This document shows, one piece after another, positions 16,606 to 25,386 of a stretch of DNA of 34,747 nt. The notes beneath the pieces were generated by a model. The model worked only from the letters and a program-made list of their open reading frames with translations, made no database searches and had not been told where the DNA came from. The position numbers were made by a program, and so were the translations under genes. Position 1 is the first letter of the stretch. Each line of letters begins with the position of its first letter. Where the stretch lies: NCBI GenBank assembly GCA_947589055.1, contig CANPZL010000025.1, forward strand, positions 1 to 34,747, read 5' to 3'. The DNA comes from an uncultured Lachnospiraceae bacterium (GTDB lineage Bacteria > Bacillota > Clostridia > Lachnospirales > Lachnospiraceae).

Positions 16606-17985
16606 CTATTTTCCCATACAGAATTTACTAAATATCGCATCTGCCAGATCATCTCCCAGCGCTTCCCCTAACATATATCCCAGTTGCTCATAGGCCGCCG
16701 TTAGATCGATGGTTAAAAAATCTTCCGGCATTTTCTGCTGAATGCCTTCCAGCACACGGGTAAGACTTTCTCTTGCCTCTGTCAATGCCTGCTTATGGCG
16801 GAGATTTGTAATATATACCTGATCATTAACAGAAAGCGTTCCATGAAAAAACATATCCGTCAAACATTTCTTTAATGCATGGATTCCCTCACCGGTTTTT
16901 GCAGATAATTCCACTACCGGAGCAGATATTTGATTCGTTATCCACAGCTTATCCACTACCTGCGCCTGATCGATCTTATTGATAATGATAATCACCTTCT
17001 GTTGATTGAGCAGGCTCATGATCTGTTCATCATCTTTATCCAGCGGTCTTGCTCCGTCTACTACATAGAGAATAAGGTCCGCATTCCGGATACTGTTTTT
17101 CGCTTTATCCACACCGATTTTTTCCACAATATCTACTGTATCATGGATTCCGGCAGTATCAATGATCGTTAGCGGAATGCCCTGTATCGTTGCAGCTTCC
17201 TCCAAAGTATCTCTGGTAGTTCCCGCCACCTCCGTCACAATGGCCCGCTCCTCTCCTAACATCTGATTCAAGAGAGAGGACTTTCCCACATTGGGTTTAC
17301 CGAGGATTACGGTTCGGATTCCCTCTCGTATCATCTTTCCTTCCTCTGCGGTTTGAAGCAATTTGTCGATCTGTTCTACCGCCCTCTCCGTCTGCATCTG
17401 TAATTGACCGCTGTATCCGTCCAGACTATAATTTTCCGGATCATCCAAAGCAGACTCGATATAAGCAAGAGCCTGTAGAAGCATCGACCGCAGGTCTTTG
17501 ATCTGGCGGGACAGGTTTCCCTTTAATTGTCCCACAGAAGAACGAACCGCCAGTTCATTCTTTGCAGAAATCAAATCCATAACCGCTTCTGCCTGCGTAA
17601 TATCTATCCTGCCGCCCAAAAAGGCACGTTTGGTAAATTCACCCGGTTCTGCTGCCCTCGCCCCAGAACGAAGCACCAGTTCCAATACCTTTTGCAGTAA
17701 AACGATACCGCCATGGCACTGTAGTTCTACTACATTCTCCGTCGTATAGGAATTGGGCGCCAGCATAACCAGACAGACCGCTTCGTCCACTACCGTTTTT
17801 CCGTCCCGGATTTCACCAAACAAGGCGGAATATCCCGGCAGCTCCCGGATAGATTTTCCGGCTCCTTTTGGATAAAACACCCTCTCTGCCACGTCAAGTG
17901 CCTCTTGTCCGCTGATCCGGATGATTCCGATTCCGCCATTTGACATTCCGGTTGCGATTGCCGCAATGGTATCCTTCTGATACAT
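16606..17985 (-). CDS. mnmE: tRNA modification GTPase MnmE (TrmE)
   Basis: MnmE is the GTPase half of the MnmE-MnmG complex. The 459-residue protein has the N-terminal tetrahydrofolate-binding domain (about 1-120), a helical region, and an inserted G domain: G1 GKPNVGKS at 229-236, a TTRDT G2 loop, DTAG for G3 and NKID for G4. The C-terminal motif is FCMGK, a variant of the usual C-I/L/V-GK with the functional cysteine retained. AGGAAGG lies just upstream of the ATG. It is the first gene of its transcription unit, because a strong terminator separates it from jag. A weak TTGCAT-N17-TACCTT on the minus strand overlaps that terminator and may be its promoter. Confidence 0.97.
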   Translation of the reverse strand: MYQKDTIAAIATGMSNGGIGIIRISGQEALDVAERVFYPKGAGKSIRELPGYSALFGEIRDGKTVVDEAVCLVMLAPNSYTTENVVELQCHGGIVLLQKVLELVLRSGARAAEPGEFTKRAFLGGRIDITQAEAVMDLISAKNELAVRSSVGQLKGNLSRQIKDLRSMLLQALAYIESALDDPENYSLDGYSGQLQMQTERAVEQIDKLLQTAEEGKMIREGIRTVILGKPNVGKSSLLNQMLGEERAIVTEVAGTTRDTLEEAATIQGIPLTIIDTAGIHDTVDIVEKIGVDKAKNSIRNADLILYVVDGARPLDKDDEQIMSLLNQQKVIIIINKIDQAQVVDKLWITNQISAPVVELSAKTGEGIHALKKCLTDMFFHGTLSVNDQVYITNLRHKQALTEARESLTRVLEGIQQKMPEDFLTIDLTAAYEQLGYMLGEALGDDLADAIFSKFCMGK

Positions 17986-18032
17986 AGTACCTTCCTTTCC
18001 TGCATCAAGGTGGCTTCTTTAAGGTAAAATTG

Positions 18033-18080
18033 AAAAAGGGTGAATGCAAAATAAGCCGCTTTCTTATTTCACATTCGCCC
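18033..18080 (-). terminator. Rho-independent terminator after jag
   Basis: On the minus strand an 18-bp stem (18080-18063 with 18055-18038) has one mismatch and two G-U pairs, a 7-base loop, and is followed by TTTTT (18037-18033). It separates rpmH-rnpA-yidD-yidC-jag from mnmE-mnmG-rsmG. Confidence 0.88.
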
Positions 18081-18102
18081 TCTTCATAAAGCCCTCTCCT
18101 GC

Positions 18103-18735
18103 TTATTTTGCTCGGTTATAATAAATAACGACCCGACGGAAGGGTTCTTCACCTTCGCTTCTGGTGCTTACGTATTTATCGTTTTGAAGTGCAGAATGGA
18201 TAATTCTTCTCTCATAGGGATTCATCGGCTCCAAAACTACCGATTTTCTTGTGCGCTTCACTTTATAAGCAATATTCTTAGCAAGATTTTCCAGTGTATC
18301 CTTTCTTCTTGCACGGTAGTTTTCCGTGTCTAATTTTACCCGGATAAATTCTTCGCTATGCTTATTCACAACAGACTGTACGATCTTTTGCAGTGCGTCC
18401 AGAGTCTGTCCTCTTTTTCCGATCAGCACACCCATTTCCGGGCCGGTCAGATTGATCTCCATCATCTTTTCTTCATCGTTGCAGGTGATGTCTACAACGG
18501 TTTCAACTTCCATAACCCGGAACAGATTTTCCAAAAATTCCTGAACCAGATCCTCCAATGAATCCTTTTTCTTTGCCTTGATGATAGCGGGCTTCGTATT
18601 GATAAATCCTAAAATTCCCGTACTCCCTTTATCGATTACTTCATATATTAACTCATCACTGGTTATGCCAAAATGTATCGTTGCTTCTGTAATAGCATCT
18701 TCAACAGTTTTTCCTTTAAACTCGATAAATTCCAT
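18103..18735 (-). CDS. jag: RNA-binding protein Jag/KhpB (Jag_N, KH and R3H domains)
   Basis: Jag is a cytoplasmic RNA-binding protein encoded next to YidC in most Firmicutes and linked to cell-envelope and division control. The 210-residue protein has the Jag N-terminal domain (about 1-50), a KH domain centred on GVLIGKRGQTLDALQKIV, and a C-terminal R3H domain with the signature ERRIIH, giving the R-x3-H pattern. AGGAGG precedes the ATG. The start lies two bases after the yidC stop, indicating tight coupling to it. It is the last gene before the terminator at 18033-18080. Confidence 0.95.
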   Translation of the reverse strand: MEFIEFKGKTVEDAITEATIHFGITSDELIYEVIDKGSTGILGFINTKPAIIKAKKKDSLEDLVQEFLENLFRVMEVETVVDITCNDEEKMMEINLTGPEMGVLIGKRGQTLDALQKIVQSVVNKHSEEFIRVKLDTENYRARRKDTLENLAKNIAYKVKRTRKSVVLEPMNPYERRIIHSALQNDKYVSTRSEGEEPFRRVVIYYNRAK

Positions 18736-18737
18736 CT

Positions 18738-20030
18738 TTATTCCTCCTTGCCCTTTGACTGATTGTTATATTGCTGCATGATATTTGCTTTTGATGCAAT
18801 ACTTCCCTTTCGATAAGTCGTAGAACCTCCCTGACCGCTATTGCCGGCCGTTGTACTGGTATAATTCTTCAAGCTGGTACCTGCAACACTGTTCGAGACA
18901 GTATTTGCTTCCTCCGCATTCCCTGCTGCCTCCAGCATGCGTTCCATGAAAGACTTTTTCTTCTTTTTCTTTGACTTTTTTGCCTTTTCCATCTGTTTTT
19001 CCAGAATCTTATCCATATCGGCAATCTTAGAATAATAAAAGTTGATCGCCAGTTGGATCAATAAGCTCACCAAAGCACTGACCGACCAGTATAGTCCAAT
19101 ACCTGCGGGGAGAGAAATCGTGATAAATAATGACATGATCGGCATCGTTATCGTCATGGATTTCATCATGGCCGCAGACTGTGCCGCCGCCTGATCTCCG
19201 CTGTCAATGGAGGATTGCGACGGTTGCAGTACCTTCGAGCTTAAATACTGGAACAATGCTGCGGAAATAGGAATGATCAACGCCCAGCTAAACCTCCAGC
19301 CCGGTGCTTCCGATATGTTAATCCCAAAAATAAACTGATTCAGATCATTGATCTGCGGAACATAGGTGGAAATCGCATGAACCAAACCTTCATTCCCTGT
19401 AAGCATATTTTTAAATGTATCCCATTGCGTACTACTGAACTGGGAAATAATGTCAATGATATTATTATCTGTCACGCTGGAAGCATCTAAGCCGGACAAT
19501 GTTTTGATCGCCCTTGACGCCGTCGTGATTTTATTATCGCTGACAAAGTTCGTAAGCGTTGTCGTATAATCTGCCAGCTTCGTGATTTCCCTTGCAATCG
19601 GAGTATATAAATTCTTGATTGCCGGTACATAAGCCGGTATATTATAAATAACCCGATACAAAGCATAAATGATAGGAAGCTGAATAAACTGCAATAAACA
19701 GCCATTTGTCATGCTTGTACCATATTTTCGATAAATTTCCTGAATCTCCTGCTGCTGCTTCAGCATAGAATCCTGATCCGTTTTATTTTTATACTTTTTC
19801 TGAATCTTTTGGATTTCCGGCTGAATAAACTGATTGATCTTAGCACCCCTTTGCTGTCTTAATGTAAAGGGAAGCAAAATCAACCGAATAACTAACGTAA
19901 AAATGATAATACACAATGCCAGGTTATTGATTCCAATAGAAGACAATCCCTGGTATATTAAGTTCAAAATCTTTCCTAACAGCCAACAAAAGGGGCCTAA
20001 AAAACCTCCTTGTGCAGTTAAAAAAACCAT
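18738..20030 (-). CDS. yidC: Membrane protein insertase YidC/OxaA (SpoIIIJ-type)
   Basis: YidC inserts membrane proteins alone or with SecYEG. This protein has 430 residues, longer than many Gram-positive homologues. The conserved core is clear: an N-terminal helix, TM around ALCIIIFTLVIRLILLPF with the conserved groove arginine, the cytoplasmic helical hairpin QPEIQKIQKKYKN, then TNGCLLQFIQLPIIYALYR. A non-conserved external stretch of about 90 residues follows before the last helices (WALIIPISAALFQYLSS; PIMSLFITISLPAGIGLYW). The C-terminal tail is lysine-rich and then serine/threonine/asparagine-rich, a common ribosome-contacting feature. There is no obvious lipobox. AAGGAGG lies upstream of the ATG. 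It follows yidD by 15 bp. Confidence 0.96.
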   Translation of the reverse strand: MVFLTAQGGFLGPFCWLLGKILNLIYQGLSSIGINNLALCIIIFTLVIRLILLPFTLRQQRGAKINQFIQPEIQKIQKKYKNKTDQDSMLKQQQEIQEIYRKYGTSMTNGCLLQFIQLPIIYALYRVIYNIPAYVPAIKNLYTPIAREITKLADYTTTLTNFVSDNKITTASRAIKTLSGLDASSVTDNNIIDIISQFSSTQWDTFKNMLTGNEGLVHAISTYVPQINDLNQFIFGINISEAPGWRFSWALIIPISAALFQYLSSKVLQPSQSSIDSGDQAAAQSAAMMKSMTITMPIMSLFITISLPAGIGLYWSVSALVSLLIQLAINFYYSKIADMDKILEKQMEKAKKSKKKKKKSFMERMLEAAGNAEEANTVSNSVAGTSLKNYTSTTAGNSGQGGSTTYRKGSIASKANIMQQYNNQSKGKEE

Positions 20031-20045
20031 ACTAACCTCCTTATT

Positions 20046-20258
20046 TTATGGAACCGGATCATATCCACCCCTGGAGAACGGGTTGCACCGAAGAATTCGC
20101 CAGACAGCCAATAGAGTGCCTTTTCCTACGCCATATTTTTGAATTGCTTCTATTGCATACTGGGAACAACTCGGATAAAATCTGCAAGTTTCATGACCCT
20201 TTAAGGGTGACAAATAAATCTGATAAAAACGAATCAGCTTCAACATACATTTTTTCAT
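20046..20258 (-). CDS. yidD: Membrane protein insertion efficiency factor YidD
   Basis: YidD is a small inner-face membrane-associated protein thought to assist YidC. The family signature is complete: [21 protein letters not shown], with the [11 protein letters not shown] cysteine motif and the [17 protein letters not shown] end. The start at 20258 (70 residues) is preferred because it gives the family's usual MKK opening; an ATG three codons earlier at 20267 directly abuts AAAGAAG and has no room for a ribosome binding site. Neither start has a strong ribosome binding site. It lies between rnpA and yidC, the standard order. Confidence 0.94.
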   Translation of the reverse strand: MKKCMLKLIRFYQIYLSPLKGHETCRFYPSCSQYAIEAIQKYGVGKGTLLAVWRILRCNPFSRGGYDPVP

Positions 20259-20272
20259 ACTTATCATCTTCT

Positions 20273-20662
20273 TTACATAACTATGCTATCATTATTCTGC
20301 CCCTGTGAACGATCAGAATCAATTATAATATGGTGAAGTCCTGCAAGCTGTAAAAATGCCTTTTCTACTTCCCAATAATTACGATCCTTTACATTTATCC
20401 GGGCAATTACTACTATATCATTACCAGTTATAATATTTTCCTGATGCAGCCGATAACTTTCCCGAATCAATCTTGTAATACGATGCCGAACGACACTGTT
20501 ACCTACCTTTTTACTTACGGAAATACCCAGCCGATTCTTTTTATCATGATTCTCCAGAACGTACATCACCAAGTATTTATTGGCAAAGGATTTGCCGCAC
20601 TGATATACGTTATTAAATTCTTTCCTGTTTTTCAAAGATATATAATTTTTCATGTTAATCAT
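20273..20662 (-). CDS. rnpA: Ribonuclease P protein component
   Basis: RnpA is the protein subunit of RNase P, which matures tRNA 5' ends with the RNA subunit (rnpB, not in this window). The 129-residue protein has the [20 protein letters not shown] opening, and the core motif [21 protein letters not shown] at about 51-71, with R-H-R where many bacteria have R-N-R. Two in-frame ATGs (20662 and 20653) are possible and neither has a ribosome binding site: the 20662 ATG comes directly after a hairpin and U-tract. It ends 5-14 bp before yidD, depending on the yidD start. Identity is secure; the start and the way it is translated are not. Confidence 0.95.
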   Translation of the reverse strand: MINMKNYISLKNRKEFNNVYQCGKSFANKYLVMYVLENHDKKNRLGISVSKKVGNSVVRHRITRLIRESYRLHQENIITGNDIVVIARINVKDRNYWEVEKAFLQLAGLHHIIIDSDRSQGQNNDSIVM

Positions 20663-20688
20663 AAAAAAAGGTCACATAACTGCGACCT
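20663..20688 (-). terminator. Terminator-like hairpin between rpmH and rnpA
   Basis: On the minus strand AGGTCGCA (20688-20681) pairs with TGTGACCT (20676-20669) with one G-U and loop GTTA, followed directly by a run of Ts (20669-20663). The stem overlaps the rpmH stop codon and the T-run touches the rnpA ATG. It likely acts as a partial terminator that raises rpmH mRNA over the downstream genes. Confidence 0.7.
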
Positions 20689-20821
20689 ATGCTGATAAAC
20701 GCTTTCTACCTTTTGCTCTTCTTGCAGCTAATACCTTCCTGCCATTGGAAGTACTCATTCTTTTTCGAAAACCATGCACTCTGGAACGAGACCGTTTCTT
20801 TGGCTGAAATGTCATCTTCAT
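20687..20821 (-). CDS. rpmH: 50S ribosomal protein L34
   Basis: This 44-residue frame encodes a complete L34: it begins [20 protein letters not shown] and ends with [18 protein letters not shown]. It is extremely basic as expected for this small ribosomal protein. AAGGAGG lies about eight bases before the ATG. It is the first gene of the minus-strand block left of oriC, with a strong promoter upstream. An alternative ATG two codons later is possible but worse placed. Confidence 0.98.
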   Translation of the reverse strand: MKMTFQPKKRSRSRVHGFRKRMSTSNGRKVLAARRAKGRKRLSA

Positions 20822-20845
20822 TGAAATACACCTCCTTCTGATCTT

Positions 20846-20865
20846 AGTTAAATCTATATTTAACT
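20846..20865 (-). repeat. Short inverted repeat in the rpmH leader
   Basis: AGTTAAAT (20846-20853) and ATTTAACT (20858-20865) form a perfect 8-bp stem with a 4-base loop, about 10 bases upstream of the rpmH ribosome binding site. It is AT-rich and weak, so a regulatory role is only possible. Confidence 0.4.
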
Positions 20866-20906
20866 ATTCTTTTTTTCATATGGCTTTTTGAAAAAACACC
20901 TAATTT

Positions 20907-20935
20907 ATTATATGGAAAACCTTTGTAACAGTCAA
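20907..20935 (-). promoter_or_regulatory. rpmH promoter
   Basis: On the minus strand TTGACT (20935-20930) and a perfect TATAAT (20912-20907) are separated by 17 bases. The predicted leader is about 80 nt. Confidence 0.82.
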
Positions 20936-20939
20936 GGAT

Positions 20940-21257
20940 AATTTTAGTTTGTATGTACATTTTCTCGTAAAGATATTTTTTCAATTAACATAATGTTATT
21001 CACAATTTGTGTATAACCTGTGGAAAACTCCATTTTATCATGTGGATTTTTCACTTTTATCTTATATTTTTTTAGGAAATTCGTTTTCATTTCTGTGAAT
21101 TATACATTTTTTACATAACTAAAATGAAACACATTATGTAAAACCAATCCAAAATATTACCTCCCTTTTCCTTGCGAAAATTTCGAATTTGTTATATATT
21201 ATATGTGGAATTTTTTGTGTCCTTTTATTTTATGACAGAAAGGTTGTTTTCTTTACC
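20940..21257. other. oriC part 1: DnaA boxes and AT-rich region between rpmH and dnaA
   Basis: The gene-free stretch between divergent rpmH and dnaA holds two exact TTATNCACA DnaA boxes (20996-21004 plus strand; 21008-21016 minus strand) and weaker boxes on the minus strand at 21019-21027 (8 of 9), 21041-21049 (7 of 9) and 21094-21102 (8 of 9). The minus-strand TGTG cores at 21008, 21019 and 21041 are spaced 11 and 22 bp. AT-rich runs around 21050-21120 could be the unwinding element. I see no clear DnaA-trio. Origin identity follows from gene context and boxes; it is not proven by the sequence alone. Confidence 0.8.
21172..21200 (+). promoter_or_regulatory. Probable dnaA promoter
   Basis: TTGCGA (21172-21177) and TATATT (21195-21200) are separated by 17 bases. 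Transcription would start near 21207, giving a leader of about 50 nt. This supports translation from 21258 rather than the upstream in-frame TTG at 21189. Confidence 0.6.
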
Positions 21258-22613
21258 ATGAAAGAACGAATCGAAGAAAATTGGGAAAAAATTTTATATT
21301 CCATTCAATTAGAGCATGGTGTGGCACCAATTACCATCAATACTTGGATTCGTCCGCTTAAAGTTTATGCAGTTAAGGATCATACCATTTATTTTCTGGC
21401 AGATACGCTCGGTCAGCGAGGGATTGAATTTTTGGAAACAAAAATGTACGATATGTTCATTAAAGCTTCTATTCAAATCGTGCTGAATGAGAATTTTGAC
21501 ATTCGCCTGATTTCTTCTCCAGAGGATCTGGAATTGGAAAAGAATTCCAATACTCCAACCGAAAGTTATATGGAATATAATATGGAAGAAAGTAATTTAA
21601 ATCCTCGTTATACTTTCGATACTTTTGTTGTTGGCGATAATAACCGTCATGCACATGCTGCCTGCGTCGCTGTGGCAGAAGCTCCGGCACAGGCTTTTAA
21701 TCCTTTGTTTTTATATGGCGGCGTGGGTCTTGGCAAGACACATTTAATGCATTCTGTAGGACATTATGTATTACAACATAATAAACATGCTAAGGTCCTA
21801 TACGTTACAAGTGAGACCTTTACCAATGAACTTATCGAAGCCCTAAAAAAGAACAAGACAGAAGAATTTCGGAATAAATACCGGAATATTGATCTTTTGT
21901 TATTAGACGACATTCAGTTTATAATAGGAAAAGAATCTACCCAGCAGGAATTTTTCCATACGTTTAACGTCCTTCACGAAGCAGGAAAGCAGATTGTCAT
22001 TTCTTCTGATAAAGCTCCAAAGGAAATCGAGAACTTGGAGGATCGAATCAAATCCCGTTTAGAATGGGGGCTTCCGGTTGATATTCAGTCTCCGGATTAC
22101 GAAACCAGAATGGCAATTCTTCGAAAACGGGCGGAACAGGACAATATCAATATTCCTGACGATGTCATTCAATATATTGCAACGCATATCGTATCCAATA
22201 TCCGGGAATTAGAGGGTGCCTTAAATAAAATAAATGTTTTTTCAAAGCTGGATAATCAACCGATCACAGTAGCGTTTGCAGAGGAAACTCTAAAGGATCT
22301 GATTTCTAAAAATAATAATAAGGAAATCACACCTTCTCTCATAACCGATGTAGTCAGTGAACATCTAGGCATTGCAAAGGAAGATATTCTTTCCTCTAAA
22401 AGAAGTGCAGACATTGCTCAGGCAAGACAAATTGCTATGTATCTTTGTCGCAATATGACAGATAAATCCTTAGAAGCGATTGGAAGTTATTTCGGCGGAA
22501 AGGATCATTCTACTGTTATGCATGCCATTGATAAAATAAAACAATCTTTGCCGGTTAATGAAAACTTATCTTCTACAATAGAAACAATCAAGAAGAAAAT
22601 CATGCCTGCCTGA
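21258..22613 (+). CDS. dnaA: Chromosomal replication initiator DnaA
   Basis: DnaA binds DnaA boxes and opens oriC. From the ATG at 21258 the protein has 451 residues. Domain I begins MKERIEENWEKIL, as in relatives. A short acidic linker follows (about 90-115), and the AAA+ domain has Walker A GGVGLGKTH at 154-162 and Walker B LLLDDIQF. The C-terminal DNA-binding domain has the signature KDHSTVMHAIDKI. The longer frame back to 21189 would add 23 hydrophobic residues unlike any DnaA and starts inside the promoter. The nearest ribosome-binding-like GAAAGG is about 14 bases upstream of the ATG, a long spacing that may keep translation low. Confidence 0.97.
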   Translation: MKERIEENWEKILYSIQLEHGVAPITINTWIRPLKVYAVKDHTIYFLADTLGQRGIEFLETKMYDMFIKASIQIVLNENFDIRLISSPEDLELEKNSNTPTESYMEYNMEESNLNPRYTFDTFVVGDNNRHAHAACVAVAEAPAQAFNPLFLYGGVGLGKTHLMHSVGHYVLQHNKHAKVLYVTSETFTNELIEALKKNKTEEFRNKYRNIDLLLLDDIQFIIGKESTQQEFFHTFNVLHEAGKQIVISSDKAPKEIENLEDRIKSRLEWGLPVDIQSPDYETRMAILRKRAEQDNINIPDDVIQYIATHIVSNIRELEGALNKINVFSKLDNQPITVAFAEETLKDLISKNNNKEITPSLITDVVSEHLGIAKEDILSSKRSADIAQARQIAMYLCRNMTDKSLEAIGSYFGGKDHSTVMHAIDKIKQSLPVNENLSSTIETIKKKIMPA

Positions 22614-22907
22614 TATAGTCAATCCTCCATATGTGGGTTATCTGTGTATGGATTGTGCATATCTGTTCTTAAGCCAATTTCTTTAATATAAAATTAAAAA
22701 GGAAGAACAGACGGATTGTTTATAATTGCATTTTTTTAACAAGTTATGGGAACATCTTCAACAGACTTTTCCTGTTATGATTTCCCTTATTTCAAAGGGT
22801 TACAATAGTTGTGAACATATTCACATCACCTACTACTTATATTACGAAAACCAATCAATAATAATATTATTTTAAAGCCTTATCAGCAAGAAAGGAGTTT
22901 TTCACAC
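22614..22907. other. oriC part 2: DnaA-box cluster between dnaA and dnaN
   Basis: This 294-bp gap starts with three minus-strand DnaA-box-like 9-mers whose TGTG cores lie at 22632, 22643 and 22654, exactly 11 bp apart (7, 7 and 8 of 9 matches to TTATNCACA). Further right, TGTGAA and TTCACA at 22810-22825 form an inverted pair, giving one 8-of-9 box (22817-22825) and one 7-of-9 box. No clear dnaN promoter or dnaA terminator is visible. The layout resembles the two-part origin known from Bacillus. Confidence 0.6.
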
Positions 22908-24017
22908 ATGAAAATAGTATGTTCAAAATCTGTATTAGTAACATCTGTTAATACAGTAATGAAAGCGGTATCAAATAAAACTACGCTTCCGATCTTAGAA
23001 TGTATCCTGATTGAAGTAAACAATAAAATTAAGCTTACCGCAACTGATATGGAGCTTGGCATTGAAACCTTTGTTGACGGAACCATTGTTGAAGAAGGCA
23101 AGATTGCCATTGATGCTAAATTATTTTTTGAAATCATAAGAAAATTACCGGATAGTGAGATTATGATTGAAACAAATGAAAACTATCAGGCTATTATCAA
23201 ATGTGAAAAATCCAAATTTACAATTTCTGGTAAATCCGGAGATGATTTTTCGCTGCTTCCGGAAGTAGAACGGAATAAAAAAATTACGATTTCTCAATTC
23301 ACAATGAAAGAAGTTATCCGTCAAACGATTTTTTCTACTGTTGAAAATGAAAGTACAAAATTGATGAGTGGAGAATTGTTTGAGATAGAAAATAAGAATC
23401 TAAAAGTGGTTTCCTTAGATGGACACCGTATTTCGATTCGTAATGTAGAATTAAAAGAAAATCATGAATTGACAAAGGTTGTCGTTCCCGGAAAGACATT
23501 AAATGAAGTCAGTAAAATCTTAGACGGCGGCATAGAAGATATGGTTGATATTTATATCACGAATAAACATATCTTATTTGAGTTTAACGAAACAAAGGTA
23601 GTATCCCGGCTTTTGGAAGGTGAATATTATAAGATCAATCAAATGCTCACCAATGACTATGAAACAAAAATAAATATCAATAAAAAAGAGTTTTTAGACT
23701 GTATCGATCGGGCGTCTTTGTTAATTAAAGAGTCAGATAAAAAGCCAATCATTATAAATATTTGTGGCAGCAATATACATTTGAAAATTGATTCTGTTAT
23801 CGGTTCCATGAATGAAGAGCTGGATATTAAGAAGGAAGGAAAGGATTTGATCATTGGATTCAATCCAAAGCTGTTGATGGACGCCCTTCGTGTTATTGAT
23901 GACGAAGAAGTAAGTATTTATTTTATCAATCCAAAAGCACCCTGTTATATTAAGGATGATAACGAAAGCTATCGTTATGTAGTTCTGCCGGTTAATATCA
24001 GTACGTCGAACGTATAA
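22908..24017 (+). CDS. dnaN: DNA polymerase III beta subunit (sliding clamp)
   Basis: DnaN forms the ring-shaped dimer that tethers the replicative polymerase to DNA and docks many repair proteins. The 369-residue length fits the three-domain clamp fold. Visible signatures include NTVMKAVSNKTTLPILECILIE near the start, LKVVSLDGHRISIRNVEL in the middle and a C-terminal region ending YRYVVLPVNIS, where most clamps have YVVMPMRL or similar next to the peptide-binding pocket. AAGGAG lies about 10 bases before the ATG. It is followed by the S4-domain gene and recF in the standard order, and all three probably share a transcript. Confidence 0.97.
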   Translation: MKIVCSKSVLVTSVNTVMKAVSNKTTLPILECILIEVNNKIKLTATDMELGIETFVDGTIVEEGKIAIDAKLFFEIIRKLPDSEIMIETNENYQAIIKCEKSKFTISGKSGDDFSLLPEVERNKKITISQFTMKEVIRQTIFSTVENESTKLMSGELFEIENKNLKVVSLDGHRISIRNVELKENHELTKVVVPGKTLNEVSKILDGGIEDMVDIYITNKHILFEFNETKVVSRLLEGEYYKINQMLTNDYETKININKKEFLDCIDRASLLIKESDKKPIIINICGSNIHLKIDSVIGSMNEELDIKKEGKDLIIGFNPKLLMDALRVIDDEEVSIYFINPKAPCYIKDDNESYRYVVLPVNISTSNV

Positions 24018-24027
24018 GGAGAGACAT

Positions 24028-24237
24028 ATGGAGACAATTAAGCTGCGGGATGAATATATAAAACTGGGACAGGCACTGAAAGCAGCAGGACTTGTTGATT
24101 CCGGCGTTATGGCAAAGGATGTCATTCAAAACGGTGAAGTGAAGGTAAATGACATCATTGATACCAGAAGAGGACGTAAGCTTTATGCCGGTGACATTGT
24201 TACCTTTATGGATACATCAATTAAAATCGAGCAGTAG
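24028..24237 (+). CDS. yaaA: S4-domain RNA-binding protein (YaaA/RlbA-like)
   Basis: This 69-residue protein consists of one S4 RNA-binding domain: LRDEYIKLGQALKAAGLVDSG, then a VIQNGEVKVNDIIDTRRGRKL stretch and a closing DIVTF strand. The small S4 protein between dnaN and recF is conserved across Firmicutes; roles in ribosome assembly or in recF expression have been proposed, but none is shown by this sequence. AAGGAGAG lies upstream of the ATG. Gaps to its neighbours are 10 and 12 bp. Confidence 0.94.
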   Translation: METIKLRDEYIKLGQALKAAGLVDSGVMAKDVIQNGEVKVNDIIDTRRGRKLYAGDIVTFMDTSIKIEQ

Positions 24238-24249
24238 CAGGATATTGAT

Positions 24250-25353
24250 ATGTATATTCATTCCTTAGAATTAAAAGATTATCGTAATTATGAATATTTA
24301 AATATTGATTTTGATTCAGAAACTACAATCCTTTATGGCGATAATGCACAAGGAAAAACGAATATTTTAGAAGCAATATATGTTTCTGCGACTACAAAAT
24401 CCCATAGAGGGAGTAAAGATCGGGATATTATCCGCTTTGAACAGGAAGAAGCACATATTCGGACACAGATAATAAAGACGGATATTTCTCATCGGGTAGA
24501 CCTGCATTTACGGAAAAATAAAACAAAAGGGATTGCGATAGATGGATTACCGATTCGGAAAAGCGGAGAATTATTTGGCATATTAAATGTTATATTTTTT
24601 TCTCCGGAGGATTTGAGCATCATTAAGAATGGACCGGCAGAGCGCAGGAGATTCTTAGACTTGGAATTATGTCAGTTAGATAAAGTTTATTTATTTAATT
24701 ATACACAATATAACAGAGTATTGAACCAAAGAAACAATCTGTTAAAACAGATTTGTTTCAAACCGAATTTAGTAGATACGTTAGAGGTATGGAATCAACA
24801 GATTGTTCAATATGGTACAGAAATCATACGTGCCAGACGAAGCTTCATACGACAGTTAAATCGAATCTTAAAAGAGATCCATGTCAGCCTGACCGGAGGA
24901 AAGGAAACCTTGCAGATTCAATATGAGGAAAACATAAAGGAAGAGGATTTTGCTGACGTATTACTGCAAAAGCAGGAAACGGATATTAAATATCAATCAA
25001 CCCAGTATGGACCCCACCGGGACGATATGGGATTTTATATCAACGGAATCGAAGTAAGACGCTTTGGTTCCCAAGGACAGCAGCGGACTGCGGCATTGTC
25101 CCTAAAACTGGCGGAAATAGAGATTGTAAAACAGTTGATTCATGATACGCCGGTCTTATTGTTAGATGATGTTATGTCAGAGCTGGATAAAAACAGAAGG
25201 GATTATTTATTACGTTCCATTCACGGGATACAGACGATCATTACCTGTACCGGATATGATGATTTTATACGGGAACGCATGAAAATAAATAAAATATACA
25301 AAGTAGTAAAAGGACATATTTATCCGGAAGGAAAATTAGAGGATTTCAGATAG
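24250..25353 (+). CDS. recF: DNA replication and repair protein RecF
   Basis: RecF is an SMC-like ATPase that, with RecO and RecR, loads RecA at single-strand gaps. The protein has 367 residues. Walker A is YGDNAQGKTNILEAIY (about 30-45); the ABC signature appears as GSQGQQRTAALSLKLAE, and Walker B is VLLLDDVMSELD. AGGA lies about eight bases before the ATG, a moderate ribosome binding site. Placement between the S4 gene and gyrB is canonical. Confidence 0.97.
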   Translation: MYIHSLELKDYRNYEYLNIDFDSETTILYGDNAQGKTNILEAIYVSATTKSHRGSKDRDIIRFEQEEAHIRTQIIKTDISHRVDLHLRKNKTKGIAIDGLPIRKSGELFGILNVIFFSPEDLSIIKNGPAERRRFLDLELCQLDKVYLFNYTQYNRVLNQRNNLLKQICFKPNLVDTLEVWNQQIVQYGTEIIRARRSFIRQLNRILKEIHVSLTGGKETLQIQYEENIKEEDFADVLLQKQETDIKYQSTQYGPHRDDMGFYINGIEVRRFGSQGQQRTAALSLKLAEIEIVKQLIHDTPVLLLDDVMSELDKNRRDYLLRSIHGIQTIITCTGYDDFIRERMKINKIYKVVKGHIYPEGKLEDFR

Positions 25354-25386
25354 TGCTTTAGGTTAAGTATAGTAGGAGGAAATAAA

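Noticed and set aside
21189..21257. N-terminal extension of dnaA from TTG at 21189 adding a hydrophobic 23-residue segment
   Set aside because: It begins inside the probable -35/-10 promoter, is unlike DnaA N-termini, and the ATG at 21258 gives the family-typical start.
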